64,000 nucleotides of DNA, from assembly GCF_002531825.1 (NCBI RefSeq), contig NZ_NWSX01000030.1, forward strand, positions 1 through 64,000. Direction: 5' to 3'. This document shows, piece after piece, positions 42,372 through 51,981 of the stretch. The first letter of the stretch is position 1; each line of letters opens with the position of its first letter. The position numbers and the translations under genes were made by a program. The DNA comes from Rhizobium sp. J15 (GTDB lineage: Bacteria > Pseudomonadota > Alphaproteobacteria > Rhizobiales > Rhizobiaceae). Under the pieces are notes generated by a model. That model saw only the letters and a list, made by a program, of their open reading frames with translations. It was not told the DNA's origin and did no database searches.

Positions 42372-42630
42372 TTGGACGGAGAGATCGCTAATCCCAGGCA
42401 GGATCTGACGAAACAGGAAAGACGTTGTTTGCAGCTTTTATCCGACGGCGATAGTGACGGTGCTATCCATAGGAGACTGAAACTTATCCATTCAAACCGT
42501 CCGCCTCCATCTTTCCAATGCGCGCCAGCGGCTGCAGGCACCCGCTCGTGTTGAGGCCGCGGCCAAAGCTGTCAGCGCAAATTTATCAAAGCAATATTTT
42601 TTGCTAGTTCCAAATAGATCATCCGACGAC
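42372..42630 (+). pseudogene. LuxR-family regulator, C-terminal relic
   Basis: DLTKQERRCLQLLSDGDSDG then AIHRRLKLIHS (42395-42494) and, one base out of frame, TVRLHLSNARQRLQAPARVE then AAAKAVSANL (42496-42590) together form a complete LuxR helix-turn-helix ending, as in quorum-sensing regulators such as TraR and CinR. The frameshift near 42494 and the lack of a preceding signal-binding domain show that it is dead. It sits beside the transfer regulator. Confidence 0.65.
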
Positions 42631-42713
42631 CCGCTGTCATCAACGCTTCTCTCGATGCTACGCACGACGACTCGTTCGCGCGGGACATCGTTCTCGTTCG
42701 CCCTCGGCGGACG

Positions 42714-42896
42714 ATGGCTTCCGCCATCGCGATGCTAAGGGAGGATCTGCCGGAGGAGGTTGCAAGCCTGCACAGTCGCGTGATTTTCAGCATCGACGGT
42801 CGAGGGGATGCGCTGGTTCTCACCACGGGCCGCATGACGACGCCGTCGGAATACTTCGCGCGTCACTTCAATATGCCGGTGAACACGCCCCACTAG
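42714..42896 (+). CDS. Possible small protein
   Basis: This 60-residue frame (MASAIAMLREDLPEEVASLH, then SRVIFSIDGRGDALVLTTGR) has protein-like composition that extends upstream of the ATG (DDSFARDIVLVRPRRT) without a start codon or ribosome site. It may be the end of a decayed gene. I recognise no family. Confidence 0.3.
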   Translation: MASAIAMLREDLPEEVASLHSRVIFSIDGRGDALVLTTGRMTTPSEYFARHFNMPVNTPH

Positions 42897-43006
42897 CTGC
42901 GCGAGGTCAATGCCTGACGATTTTAGACGCCGGTTCGCGGGATAGGAGCTTGCGGCCGTCGGGTCGCGGCAGTGGGCGGCGTCCGGGTGGCTAAGAAGGA
43001 GACGGC

Positions 43007-43927
43007 TCACGCCGCCTCCTCCTCGTTGAGGTCCGGCTGCAAGTCATGCAGATAGTCGACCGCGCGCTGGGCATGAGCTGCCGCTGAAAAGATGGCACGC
43101 TTGTCGCTGCCGAGAACCTTGAGCCAGTCATCGAGATAGCTTGCATGGTCGGGGCGTGGTTCGAGCTCGGGGACGATACCAAGATCGGCGCAGAGAAAGC
43201 AGCTGCCGAGTTCGGCAATGAGCTCTTCGCGGGCGCGTTCGCTCCTGTCTTTCGCATAGCGGCTGAGATCCCGATCGAGCCTTCGCGGTGCAGCGGTCCA
43301 GTGCGTCATCTCGTGACTGAGAACGGCGACATAGGATGCATCGTCCCGGAAGGCGTCGAAGCACGGCATCTGGATGTAGTCACGGGCAGCAGCATAATAG
43401 GCCGCCGATCCTCCATGGCGGATCAGGGCGCCGGTATTGGCAAAGAAGCGGCCGGCAGCACCGATGCGGCTCATCCAATCCTGGTCAGGCGCGATGGAAT
43501 GGGCAAGGCCATCAAGGCCGGTGATCTGGTCGGTGTTGAACACGGTGTAGGTTTTGAGGAAGGGGATGTCGCGTTCGATTTCGGCGCCTGTCTCCGTCGT
43601 CTCGGCGCGGATGAAAGAGCTGGCGAAGACGACGGTCGTGCCGGTTTCGCCCCTGCGGACGGCGCCGCCGAGCTCGATTGCCTGGCGAAACGTCATCCAC
43701 CTTGGTGATGCAAAGCCGCGGGCGATGGCTTCAGACCAGAGGAGCAGAGCATTGATGCCGGTGTAGGGTTGGCCATTGTGGCGCAGTGGCCGGCTGACCT
43801 CGGCTGTCCAGCCTCCCGTCGTCCATGGCTTGGTCCATGGACGGACGCCCTGTTTGAGATCGGCGATGATCTTGGTGGTGATGCGGCTGTAGATATCGGA
43901 TCGTTGATTGGATTGCTGCCTGTTCAT
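43007..43927 (-). CDS. ardC: ArdC-family antirestriction protein
   Basis: A 306-residue protein from ATG 43927, with GGAGG upstream. The N-terminal ssDNA-binding domain (DIYSRITTKIIADLKQGVRP, WTKPW, YTGINALLLWSEAIARGFAS) is joined to a C-terminal metallopeptidase-like domain with SHEMTHWTAAPRRLDRDLSR (HExxH zinc motif) and AREELIAELGSCFLCADLG. Plasmid ArdC protects entering single-stranded DNA from restriction. It is a usual companion of conjugation genes and appears intact. Confidence 0.92.
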   Translation of the reverse strand: MNRQQSNQRSDIYSRITTKIIADLKQGVRPWTKPWTTGGWTAEVSRPLRHNGQPYTGINALLLWSEAIARGFASPRWMTFRQAIELGGAVRRGETGTTVVFASSFIRAETTETGAEIERDIPFLKTYTVFNTDQITGLDGLAHSIAPDQDWMSRIGAAGRFFANTGALIRHGGSAAYYAAARDYIQMPCFDAFRDDASYVAVLSHEMTHWTAAPRRLDRDLSRYAKDRSERAREELIAELGSCFLCADLGIVPELEPRPDHASYLDDWLKVLGSDKRAIFSAAAHAQRAVDYLHDLQPDLNEEEAA

Positions 43928-45191
43928 CTCTGAACCTCCGTTCGAGGTCGCGGCCATCGCGACCTGCTACGGCGGTCCAAAAGCCAGGCTGCAAGTGCGG
44001 CCAGCACCCGCAGGGCCGCAACGAAGTGAAGGACGGCAAAGCCGTTGCGGGCAGCGCGAGCCTGGCAGGACCAAAAGCCGGGGCAGGACGGGATGCAGCA
44101 ACACCACGGCGAGACAGGTTTGAAACCCAGGCAGAAATGAAAAATCCAGTCTATTACGCAAGGCGGGAGCGTCCGGGATGAATCGATGGACCCGAAGCGT
44201 GGCATCGACCTTGCGCGGCCGTTCCTCGTCGACGCAATGGAGAAGGTTAGCAACGAGAGTGCCATTTCGTCGAGGAAGCCAAGACCGCCGAGACCAAACT
44301 CGTAGTCTTCGCGCGCATGCATTCGACCCGTACCTCAGCCCCTACTTCGTCGCCAACCAGGACAAGATGCGGGTAGAGTTCGAGGATCCGTATATCCTCA
44401 TCCACGAAAAGAAGCTATCGAACCTGCAGTCCTTGCTGCCGGTAAGTTGAGGTCTGATGGAGCATTCCAATCGGCCGACCGCCTTCAGCAAATAGGCAGA
44501 ACCATTACGAAATCACGGCGCAATCGCTGGCGTTTTTTTCCGCCACCCGTTCAAATGGCCGAAAGTTTCGAGTTGATCGAATTGAAGCTCCCGTGTTCGG
44601 GAAGTGGTGGGATCCGGGAACGTTTGGCAAGATTCAACGAACCACTGGCCGCCACGCCCAGAGAGGGTCATAGGGAATACGATGACAAGCGCGGACGCTC
44701 AGTCGTTCAGTCAGGTTGCGAGCACGTATCAGCTTGGGATCGGTATGACTCACATAGCGCCTCCAACTGATTTACGGCACTAGCCAAATCGTGAAGTTCC
44801 GATTTCAGCGATTGGATGATGTCGAAATGTCCGGAGCCATTCGAATTCGCAGTTGAACTTTTCAAATCCGCAGAACTTCTATTCGGATGGGGAAATGGGA
44901 TGAGCTTTTGCACGGTTATGCTTTTGACGATATTGACGCAGAATAGTAGATTGTACTGGGCAAGTCTTTGCAATGGCAATCGAAAGCGAAAACACGTCAA
45001 CGTATGTTTCGTCGCGCAATTCGGTACAGGGCCTGCATATTTCGGAACATCAAAGCACCTGAAGTTTTAAGTAGTTCCTATTGGTCCGCGTTTTATCCAA
45101 TCGCCCAGAGTAGTTTGGGCTTCCGTTGGATGAGTGCGGTATAAACAGCGCCGCAGGTGGCGTGGATCCTGCGCGCTGTTAGCCGTAGGCT
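43928..45191. other. Long gene-poor region with a decayed ORF
   Basis: Near 44240-44450 two frames read FVEEAKTAETKLVVFARMH and, after a shift near 44318, AFDPYLSPYFVANQDKMRVE then LIHEKKLSNLQSLLPV. This looks like the end of a broken gene of unknown family. A minus-strand frame at 44707-45000 ends in a helical FDIILQ-like stretch (FDIIQSLKSELHDLASAVNQ) but has no convincing start. No IS, tRNA or repeat array is seen. Confidence 0.4.
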
Positions 45192-47990
45192 TCACGCGGT
45201 TCGGGTCCCAACAGATGCGGGAGGCAAGCGCATGAGTGCCACCCCTTCCTCTGCGGGCATCGGCGTAAGATGGGAATCACCGCGAGAGAACTCGAGCACT
45301 GCGTTTGCAGCGAGAAGTTCGGACTTCGGGATGGGCTTGCTATAGTAGAACCCCTGTGCCACAGCGCAGCCGCTTTCAGCCAAGAATTTTTCTTGATCGA
45401 CCGTCTCCACGCCCTCAGCGACTACATTTTGCCCTAGGCAGCGCGCAATTGAGAGAATTGCCTTGACCAGTTCTCTACTTCGCTTGTCGGATCGATTGAT
45501 GAATGACCGGTCAATTTTGAGGGTATCAATGGGAAAGTTAGCCAAATAGCTCAGAGATGAGTAGCCGGTGCCGAAATCATCGATCGCTATGGAAATTCCG
45601 CTCGCATGCAATTGAGAGAGTGTCGTCGAAACGCCCTCGCAGTTATGGAGCAGGAGACTCTCAGTTATTTCAACCTCGATCCACTCCGCACGACAACCGG
45701 TTTCCTGCAATACGTCCGCCACCGTTTGCGACAAACGCGGGCATTGAAACTGCTTAGGAGACAAATTTATCGCAATCTTGTGCGGGGGCAGTCCATCTGC
45801 ATTCATGACGGCAGCCGTGCAACACGCCTCATGCAGCACCCATCGTCCAAGATCGATGATCAATCCCGTTTCCTCGGCGACACCTATGAATTCTCCCGGA
45901 GGGATCATTCCCATCTTCGGATGATGCCATCGTAGCAGTGCTTCTGAACCGATCACCTTTCCGTTGTCCAATAGGACCTTTGGCTGATAATGGAGTTCAA
46001 GTTGCTCATGTTTCAAAGCTAGGCGTAGGTCTGATTCTAGCGCTAGGCGCTTTTCAGCCCCAATCGTGAGATCCTTTGAGTAGAAGCGGAAGTTGCTACG
46101 CCCCGAGCGCTTCGCCAAATACATCGCAGAATCCGCATATTTCACCAAATCGTCGGGAGCGTCGCCGTCATTTGGAAATACCGATATCCCGATGCTGCAG
46201 GATACAAAGATCTCCCTGTCGGAAAGCATGAAGCGTTCGCCGAATGCGGCAAGCATTCTGCTGGCAATTTGAGCCAAATCGTCATTGTCCTGAACATTGG
46301 GCAGCAAGACTGCAAATTCATCTCCACCGAGTCTCGCCACGGTGTCGCTGGCACGGACGCCTTTTTTCATGCGTGTCGCCACCTGCCGCAGCAACTCGTC
46401 ACCGACGGGATGTCCCATAGTGTCATTGATCGCTTTGAAATGGTCCATGTCGATCAGCATCACCCCGGCTCGCTGGCCCGCCGAAGCCGCGTCCCCGATC
46501 ATCTCGCGTAGCCGTTCATTGAAAAGTGTCCGGTTAGGCAGGCCGGTCAGAGAATCGTAGAATGCCATCTGATGGATTTTCTTACGGGACGTGTCCAGTT
46601 CGGTGATATCGCGGGCGACGCCGAGGATCCCCATCAGCTTTCCCCCCGTGAATACCGGAACCTTACGAGTCTCCAAAAGCGTTGATCGACCGTCCTCGTG
46701 AGCGGTAAACCGTTCCTCATTGATGAGAATACGGCCGGCTTGCATGGCCTCCTCATCCTTGTCACGAAAAAACTGGGCGAGTTCGGGAGTAAACAGGTCA
46801 TAATCCGTTTTCCCGACGATTTCCGCTTCTGCCTTGCCGACCAATTCTTCGAAGGCATGATTGCACAACAGATATTTGCCTGTTACGTCTTTCAGCCATA
46901 CCATATCCGGAATGGTCTGCAGGACACTTAGGAGGCGAGCCCGAGCTTCAATAGTCGTGCCCTCGGCGTGCTTTCGTTCGGTAATATCGCGAGATAACAC
47001 CAGAAAAGTGACGGTTGAGTGATTGCTGCTTGGTCGCCTTGCGACCGACAGTTCAAACCAACGGGATTCGCCGTTTGGTAGGGCTATACGGACACAACGA
47101 CCGTAGGAGGCGCCGGTTTCATCGGCTTCTTCAAGAGCCAGCATAGCGATGTCGGCCTGATCTGGAGGGAGCACATCGCGGACAAGCTTGCCGAGCAGCA
47201 CTTCTTTTCGCTGCGCCAGGATCTCCTGATTCCTTGCCCAGACCTGCAGGTAGCGACCGTCGGCATTTACCTCGAACAGAACGTCAGGAATGGCGGCAAT
47301 AATTCCCTCTGCGAATTCAAGAGCCTCTTTGAGATCATGCTCCGCACGTTTTCGCTCTGTGATGTCCAACATCGCGCCAACCAAGCCGATCCTGTTACCA
47401 GCGATATCAGTGATTGCGGTCTTGCTGAGTAAAAGATCAACGACACCACCATTCTCGGTGGTGGCCTTTGCTTCATATTGCTGAACACCGCCATTTGCAA
47501 AAAGCGCCTCGTCCAACGCGGCATACGTCTCGGCTATGGGTGCGGGCACCAAATCGAAAACGGTTTTTCCGATAATATCTCCCTTTGAGCGGCCGGAGAA
47601 GCTTTCGAAGGCCCTGTTGCAACCAAGGTGTATCCCATCTCTGTTTTTGAAGAAGACGGGTAACGGGATCGCGTCGAGTACGACGGCACTGGACATCTCT
47701 TCGGCGTTGAATGGCAAGTCGATGTTTGTCGCAGGATGCCGGGGATTCGCCCGGAAAGCCTTCTCAAACGGTTGCTTCAGACTTGCGACATCTGCGTCGT
47801 GACCGTGCGATGGCCGGACAACGGAGGCTTCCGAAAATGGCGGGGCCGTGCCCGTGGCAAGCGGAGGGCTGGCATTGACCGCGTTGCGGAAGGCTCCACG
47901 CCCCTGGTCGATTTGAGCATCAGTCGGCATCTGCACTTCCACAGGCTGTTCGGGGCGGGATGTGCGTTCCGATTGACGTACGTGTTTCAT
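45192..47990 (-). CDS. PAS-PAS-PAS-GGDEF-EAL cyclic-di-GMP protein
   Basis: A 932-residue cytoplasmic signalling protein from ATG 47990; a TTG at 48023 is less likely. Three PAS domains lie at about residues 97-215, 226-345 and 354-470, each ending in a DITE(R/L) linker. The GGDEF domain (about 485-645) has an intact RLGGDEFAVLLP active loop. The EAL domain (about 655-905) has EALLRWHHPKMGMIPPGEFI with the catalytic ExLxR, and IAIDDFGTGYSSLSYL. Both cyclase and phosphodiesterase sites look functional, so the net activity is unknown. No membrane segment is present. It lies next to a chemoreceptor and may tune motility or biofilm formation. Confidence 0.93.
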   Translation of the reverse strand: MKHVRQSERTSRPEQPVEVQMPTDAQIDQGRGAFRNAVNASPPLATGTAPPFSEASVVRPSHGHDADVASLKQPFEKAFRANPRHPATNIDLPFNAEEMSSAVVLDAIPLPVFFKNRDGIHLGCNRAFESFSGRSKGDIIGKTVFDLVPAPIAETYAALDEALFANGGVQQYEAKATTENGGVVDLLLSKTAITDIAGNRIGLVGAMLDITERKRAEHDLKEALEFAEGIIAAIPDVLFEVNADGRYLQVWARNQEILAQRKEVLLGKLVRDVLPPDQADIAMLALEEADETGASYGRCVRIALPNGESRWFELSVARRPSSNHSTVTFLVLSRDITERKHAEGTTIEARARLLSVLQTIPDMVWLKDVTGKYLLCNHAFEELVGKAEAEIVGKTDYDLFTPELAQFFRDKDEEAMQAGRILINEERFTAHEDGRSTLLETRKVPVFTGGKLMGILGVARDITELDTSRKKIHQMAFYDSLTGLPNRTLFNERLREMIGDAASAGQRAGVMLIDMDHFKAINDTMGHPVGDELLRQVATRMKKGVRASDTVARLGGDEFAVLLPNVQDNDDLAQIASRMLAAFGERFMLSDREIFVSCSIGISVFPNDGDAPDDLVKYADSAMYLAKRSGRSNFRFYSKDLTIGAEKRLALESDLRLALKHEQLELHYQPKVLLDNGKVIGSEALLRWHHPKMGMIPPGEFIGVAEETGLIIDLGRWVLHEACCTAAVMNADGLPPHKIAINLSPKQFQCPRLSQTVADVLQETGCRAEWIEVEITESLLLHNCEGVSTTLSQLHASGISIAIDDFGTGYSSLSYLANFPIDTLKIDRSFINRSDKRSRELVKAILSIARCLGQNVVAEGVETVDQEKFLAESGCAVAQGFYYSKPIPKSELLAANAVLEFSRGDSHLTPMPAEEGVALMRLPPASVGTRTA

Positions 47991-48165
47991 GTGCCTGTCC
48001 TGCTTTGTCACGTGGCTGAGCAATCATGCGTCAAGCCAGCATTTTGTTAGGACCGCACAAGTCATTTGGCGGAGTACCATGCCGCTACCCCACCGGGATA
48101 TCGCTCTCATTCAGAATCATCAAAGACGTGTATTTGCATGTGGTCGGCGACGCCGCCCATATCAT

Positions 48166-50427
48166 TTAGAACGCTTGCCAATCATCATTCGAAGGCGCGA
48201 GCACCAGGTTACCACGGCGCATCGGATAGTCTCCGCGGTCAACCATTGTCTGACCGGGCGGGAAGCTCTTCCCAAGTTCGCCCGTGACCTTCTGTGGCTT
48301 CCCGCTCTCGTCTTTGAAGTGGAAATGTTTCAACAGTGCGGCTAGGCTTTGGCTCTCTTGAGCGAGGTGCGATCCTGCAGTATTCATCTCCGCGACCATG
48401 CTCGCATTTTCTTGAGTGGCATGGTCCATATGGTTAACCGCGCCGTTGATCTCGCGCAGGCCCGACGATTGTTCCTGGGAGGCCGTTGCGATTGCGTCCA
48501 TATGAAGATTTACATCCTGCACAAGCTCTTCAATCGTTCTCAGGCCCGATCCGGTTTCACTCACGAGCCTTACGCCTTCGTCGACGGCAAGAGCTGAATT
48601 GCCGATGAGATCCTTGATTTCTTTTGCCGCTGTCGCTGAGCGCTGTGCAAGCTCCCTGACCTCCTGGGCAACAACCGCAAAGCCTTTTCCCGCGTCGCCA
48701 GCACGCGCTGCTTCGACGCCGGCGTTCAGCGCCAGGAGGTTCGTTTGGAAGGCGATCGCGTCGATGACGCTGATGATCTGGGAAATCTGCTTGGAGGAGT
48801 TTTCAATGCGATTCATGGCGCCGATAGCATCGCGTACAACCCGACCGGACATTTCCGCATGATCTCGCATCTGTTGGACGGCTCCGCGCGCCTCAGCCGT
48901 CCTCTTCGTGGTCGATGCAACGTTGACGGTTATCTCCTCCAACGCCGCTGCAGTTTCCTCGAGCGAAGCCGCCTGCTGCTCCGTGCGTCTTGAAAGATTT
49001 TCAGATGCGGCCGAGACGCCCGAGCTGCCATTCGTGACCGTTTCGACTGAATGGCCGACGGTAACAAGCACGTCCCGGAGCTGACGAATGGAAGCGTTGA
49101 AATCCCTGCGCAAACTTTCAAACTGTGGCGCTAACGGCTCCTCAATTTCATAAATCAAGTCTCCATCCGCCATCCGCTTCAACCCGGTTGCCAATGCCGT
49201 CGTCGCTCGGATGAGGCGCTCTTCTGCTTCTTTTTCCGCCCTTACCTGAATATCCAGCTTCTCTTGGTCAGAACGAATGCGCTCAGCTTCCGCGGATGTC
49301 TCCAGGTTACTTTTCTGTATGGCCGCGCCGCGGAAAAACTCAAGGCAACGCGCCATGTCCCCGATCTCGTCGCGTCGGATCGTCAAGGGCACCGGCGCCG
49401 ACGTATCGCCTTCTGCGAGTGCCTTCATTCGGCTTGTCAGAGTCCGAATGGAGCTTGAAATTCTCCGAACGACCGAAATGCACAAAATGAGTACCGTAGA
49501 CATGATCAGAAGCGTGGCGCCGGAGTAGCCGATAAAGGCATTGCGAAGATCGGCGTAACGCTGAAATGCCATCTCGTCCAACTCGTCGCCGGTGCGCATA
49601 ATGAGTGCGGTCAACAAAGCAGCCCGCTGTTGGGTGATTTCATTCCATCGATCCAACGTCTCGGGGGGGAAGGAAACGCCCGGCTGGTTTGCATACATCT
49701 GATCGCGAACGCCCGCGATGAACTTGCCTGCGGCGCTGGCCTCGAAGTCGTCATAAGATTTGACGAGATCGGCGGGGAGAAATTCCTGCATCGCAGGCAC
49801 ATAAAGCTGCTTTAGATTTTTTGACTGTAAGAGGGACGAAAATAGATCGACGGACATGGCTGAATTTTTGACGTAGGCTCGGCCGGGCCTGATCTCCAGC
49901 AAACTAGCTTCCGTGATCTGCATGAGCGCGTGAAAACCGGTAATTTGGCGTGCTAAATCCAAATCATTGACAGTCGCCCCAGTGCGACGGACGAGCTCCA
50001 AGCCCGCAAGGGCAGCTGGGCGCAAAGCAACAGCTCCCTCCGCCTCGCTAGCCGTTCCGTCATCGACGCGCCGGCGGAAGCTATCGATATTGTCCCGCCT
50101 TTCACGAATGATCTGTACCGCCCGTTCTATGGCCGGATCGTCGAATGCCTTTTTCCAAGAGTCGTAAGCGGAAAAGACCGCTGTAAAAGCCCTGTCCGAT
50201 GCAGCTTGCTTTGCCCGACGCACGTCGGCGCCGGCAAACGCTTCCGCCGCTATAGCTTGGGCGAGGAATCCGCCTTCCCGCCCAAGTCGCTGCGTTGTTT
50301 GTGCGCTGCGGAAGGTAGAGTATTCTCGGTAATATCCCAGTGATGTTGATACTCCGATGATTACGAACGCCGTCAACGGGATAATTGCCAAAATCATTAA
50401 AAGTAGAGATAGCGGCAGTCTCGACAT
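48166..50427 (-). CDS. Methyl-accepting chemotaxis protein, possible NIT-type sensor
   Basis: A 753-residue chemoreceptor. The first membrane segment spans about residues 7-28 (SLLLMILAIIPLTAFVIIGV). A helical periplasmic domain of about 285 residues resembles the nitrate/nitrite-sensing (NIT) type. The second membrane segment is at about 306-326, then a HAMP domain (SSIRTLTSRMKALAEGDTSA). The signalling hairpin tip reads IDAIAFQTNLLALNAGVEAA then RAGDAGKGFAVVAQEVRELA. The C terminus ends in DDWQAF, close to the aromatic pentapeptides that tether CheR. The ligand is not determined. Confidence 0.92.
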   Translation of the reverse strand: MSRLPLSLLLMILAIIPLTAFVIIGVSTSLGYYREYSTFRSAQTTQRLGREGGFLAQAIAAEAFAGADVRRAKQAASDRAFTAVFSAYDSWKKAFDDPAIERAVQIIRERRDNIDSFRRRVDDGTASEAEGAVALRPAALAGLELVRRTGATVNDLDLARQITGFHALMQITEASLLEIRPGRAYVKNSAMSVDLFSSLLQSKNLKQLYVPAMQEFLPADLVKSYDDFEASAAGKFIAGVRDQMYANQPGVSFPPETLDRWNEITQQRAALLTALIMRTGDELDEMAFQRYADLRNAFIGYSGATLLIMSTVLILCISVVRRISSSIRTLTSRMKALAEGDTSAPVPLTIRRDEIGDMARCLEFFRGAAIQKSNLETSAEAERIRSDQEKLDIQVRAEKEAEERLIRATTALATGLKRMADGDLIYEIEEPLAPQFESLRRDFNASIRQLRDVLVTVGHSVETVTNGSSGVSAASENLSRRTEQQAASLEETAAALEEITVNVASTTKRTAEARGAVQQMRDHAEMSGRVVRDAIGAMNRIENSSKQISQIISVIDAIAFQTNLLALNAGVEAARAGDAGKGFAVVAQEVRELAQRSATAAKEIKDLIGNSALAVDEGVRLVSETGSGLRTIEELVQDVNLHMDAIATASQEQSSGLREINGAVNHMDHATQENASMVAEMNTAGSHLAQESQSLAALLKHFHFKDESGKPQKVTGELGKSFPPGQTMVDRGDYPMRRGNLVLAPSNDDWQAF

Positions 50428-50719
50428 ATGTTCCTCATAGACGACTATAAATTACACCGGCTTCCATTAGCGACGCGGTCCAGAACATTGCGACATTGAC
50501 CGCTATGTGTGAGATGACCTCGGCATAATTACTATAAGATTAACTCCTGTAGTGGTCTTGAACTGCGTTGCGCAGATCGGAACATCGTCGCGTTCAGGGG
50601 ATCATCTGCAAGACAGATCTTGGGCCGAGGCAGTCGGCTTTTCTGGAGAGTGCTGTTGCTGCAAGCCTTGAGGACGGTCGAGCGTGCCGGCTGATCGTAG
50701 CTCGGTCGGCGCAATCTGC
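50428..50719. other. Intergenic region, no gene recognised
   Basis: It lies between the chemoreceptor start and the AraC stop. I see no gene or convincing promoter. Confidence 0.4.
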
Positions 50720-51685
50720 TTATGATATACGCAATGTTTCCGAGGGAAGTACCCCATAGCGCTTGCGATAGTCCGCAGAAAATCTGCCTCTATGCACGAA
50801 GCCCCATTTCAGAGCGACCTGCGTGACCGAGAGGCCAGGTTCGCCTGTCATCAGTTCCTGATGCACTAATTCCAACCGTAGGTGCTGCAGGAATGCCAGA
50901 GGGGTCGTATTCCGAAAGTTGCGAAAACCGCTTTGAAGAGTGCGTCGGCTTACGCCACAAGCCGTTGCGATTTCCTCAAGAGATAGCGGCCGAGTAATAT
51001 TGGCACGCATATAGTCGACCGCCCGCTTAACGGCCTTGGGTAAGGGTGATTCAGCAACGCGGCATAACTCAGATGAGTAGCGATGCTGCGCAGCTTCGAT
51101 CAAAAGCTCCATCGTCGTTTCAGTGAGGTGATGAAGTGCTATCGGTGATTGAAGGAGGGTTCCGTCTCGTAATCCAGCATACAGCACTGGTACCAGTTGA
51201 ACCAAAAGGGAGCCGAACCCGACCGATAGGTCGATTTCTGGCGAAAAATCGAGGCTGCCTCTTATTGGCGTATTGAGCCGACATCCCAAACGGCGCGTCA
51301 GCTCATCATGGGCGATCCTAAGCCCCAAATGTTTCCTGGGCCCAATGAATTGGGTCGTACTCGCCGACATACTGTTCACGAAAACGCCCCGCGTTCCCTC
51401 TGACGGGATTTGTCTGCCGTCAACGGTAACGACCGATCGCCCATGTAGTGGAAGCATGATGATGTTTGCCTCCGCCGGTCCCCGGTGCTGGACGGTTAGG
51501 TCGCCCTCGTAGTGCGCGGCAATAACTGCAATCGGACCATTGGTAATCGCATGTACATCGTAGGCGATCGTCTTATCGCCATGTACATGCGCTTCAGATT
51601 GCGGGGAAAGCCTCGAAAGCGCTGCCGCGAGTTCCTCGCTGCAGGTACCTTTGAGCGAGAAATGGTCAATCTTAGAGGGGGACAC
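50720..51685 (-). CDS. AraC-family regulator (AraC_binding_2 sensor)
   Basis: A 321-residue regulator. GTG 51685 is preferred because GGAGAG lies seven bases upstream, while the TTG at 51691 directly abuts that site. The N-terminal 200 residues have the AraC_binding_2 form (IAVIAAHYEGDLTVQHRGPA, VNSMSASTTQFIGPRKHLGL). The C-terminal DNA-binding part contains SLEEIATACGVSRRTLQSGF and VTQVALKWGFVHRGRFSADY followed by RKRYGVLPSETLR. Members of this subgroup often control aromatic or nitrile catabolism. It is on the same strand as the catabolic operon that ends at 51982 and may regulate it. Confidence 0.9.
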   Translation of the reverse strand: MSPSKIDHFSLKGTCSEELAAALSRLSPQSEAHVHGDKTIAYDVHAITNGPIAVIAAHYEGDLTVQHRGPAEANIIMLPLHGRSVVTVDGRQIPSEGTRGVFVNSMSASTTQFIGPRKHLGLRIAHDELTRRLGCRLNTPIRGSLDFSPEIDLSVGFGSLLVQLVPVLYAGLRDGTLLQSPIALHHLTETTMELLIEAAQHRYSSELCRVAESPLPKAVKRAVDYMRANITRPLSLEEIATACGVSRRTLQSGFRNFRNTTPLAFLQHLRLELVHQELMTGEPGLSVTQVALKWGFVHRGRFSADYRKRYGVLPSETLRIS

Positions 51686-51749
51686 TCTCAACTCTCCACA
51701 TCATCACTTCCTTCCCGAAACGGTATTCAAGCATGAGGCCCGCCTATCG

Positions 51750-51947
51750 CTAACGACAGGCGGACAGGGCAATAGACTTGTCGCGGCCAGTCCTCGCCGT
51801 GAATTCGACGCAGTCGAAGTCGCCTAAGTTGATAGTGCGAAGATCAATCATTGTTATATATGGAACTCCGACAGAATTGTTACCTGCTGCCAACCATCGC
51901 TTTGCAACCGATTCCCAAATGTCTGGCCTTTGATGGTCTCCATTCAC
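51750..51947 (-). CDS. Possible small protein or relic
   Basis: The 65-residue frame includes WLAAGNNSVGVPYITMIDLR and VEFTARTGRDKSIALSAC, which loosely resembles surface-adhesin protein E-like small exported proteins. It has no signal peptide and no good ribosome site, so it may be a fragment. Confidence 0.25.
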   Translation of the reverse strand: MNGDHQRPDIWESVAKRWLAAGNNSVGVPYITMIDLRTINLGDFDCVEFTARTGRDKSIALSACR

Positions 51948-51981
51948 GGCCCAGCAGACTCGGGCGTGCTCGCGCTAGCGA

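Noticed and set aside
44707..45000. Minus-strand frame with a helical C terminus
   Set aside because: Weak start, no ribosome site and no recognisable domain.
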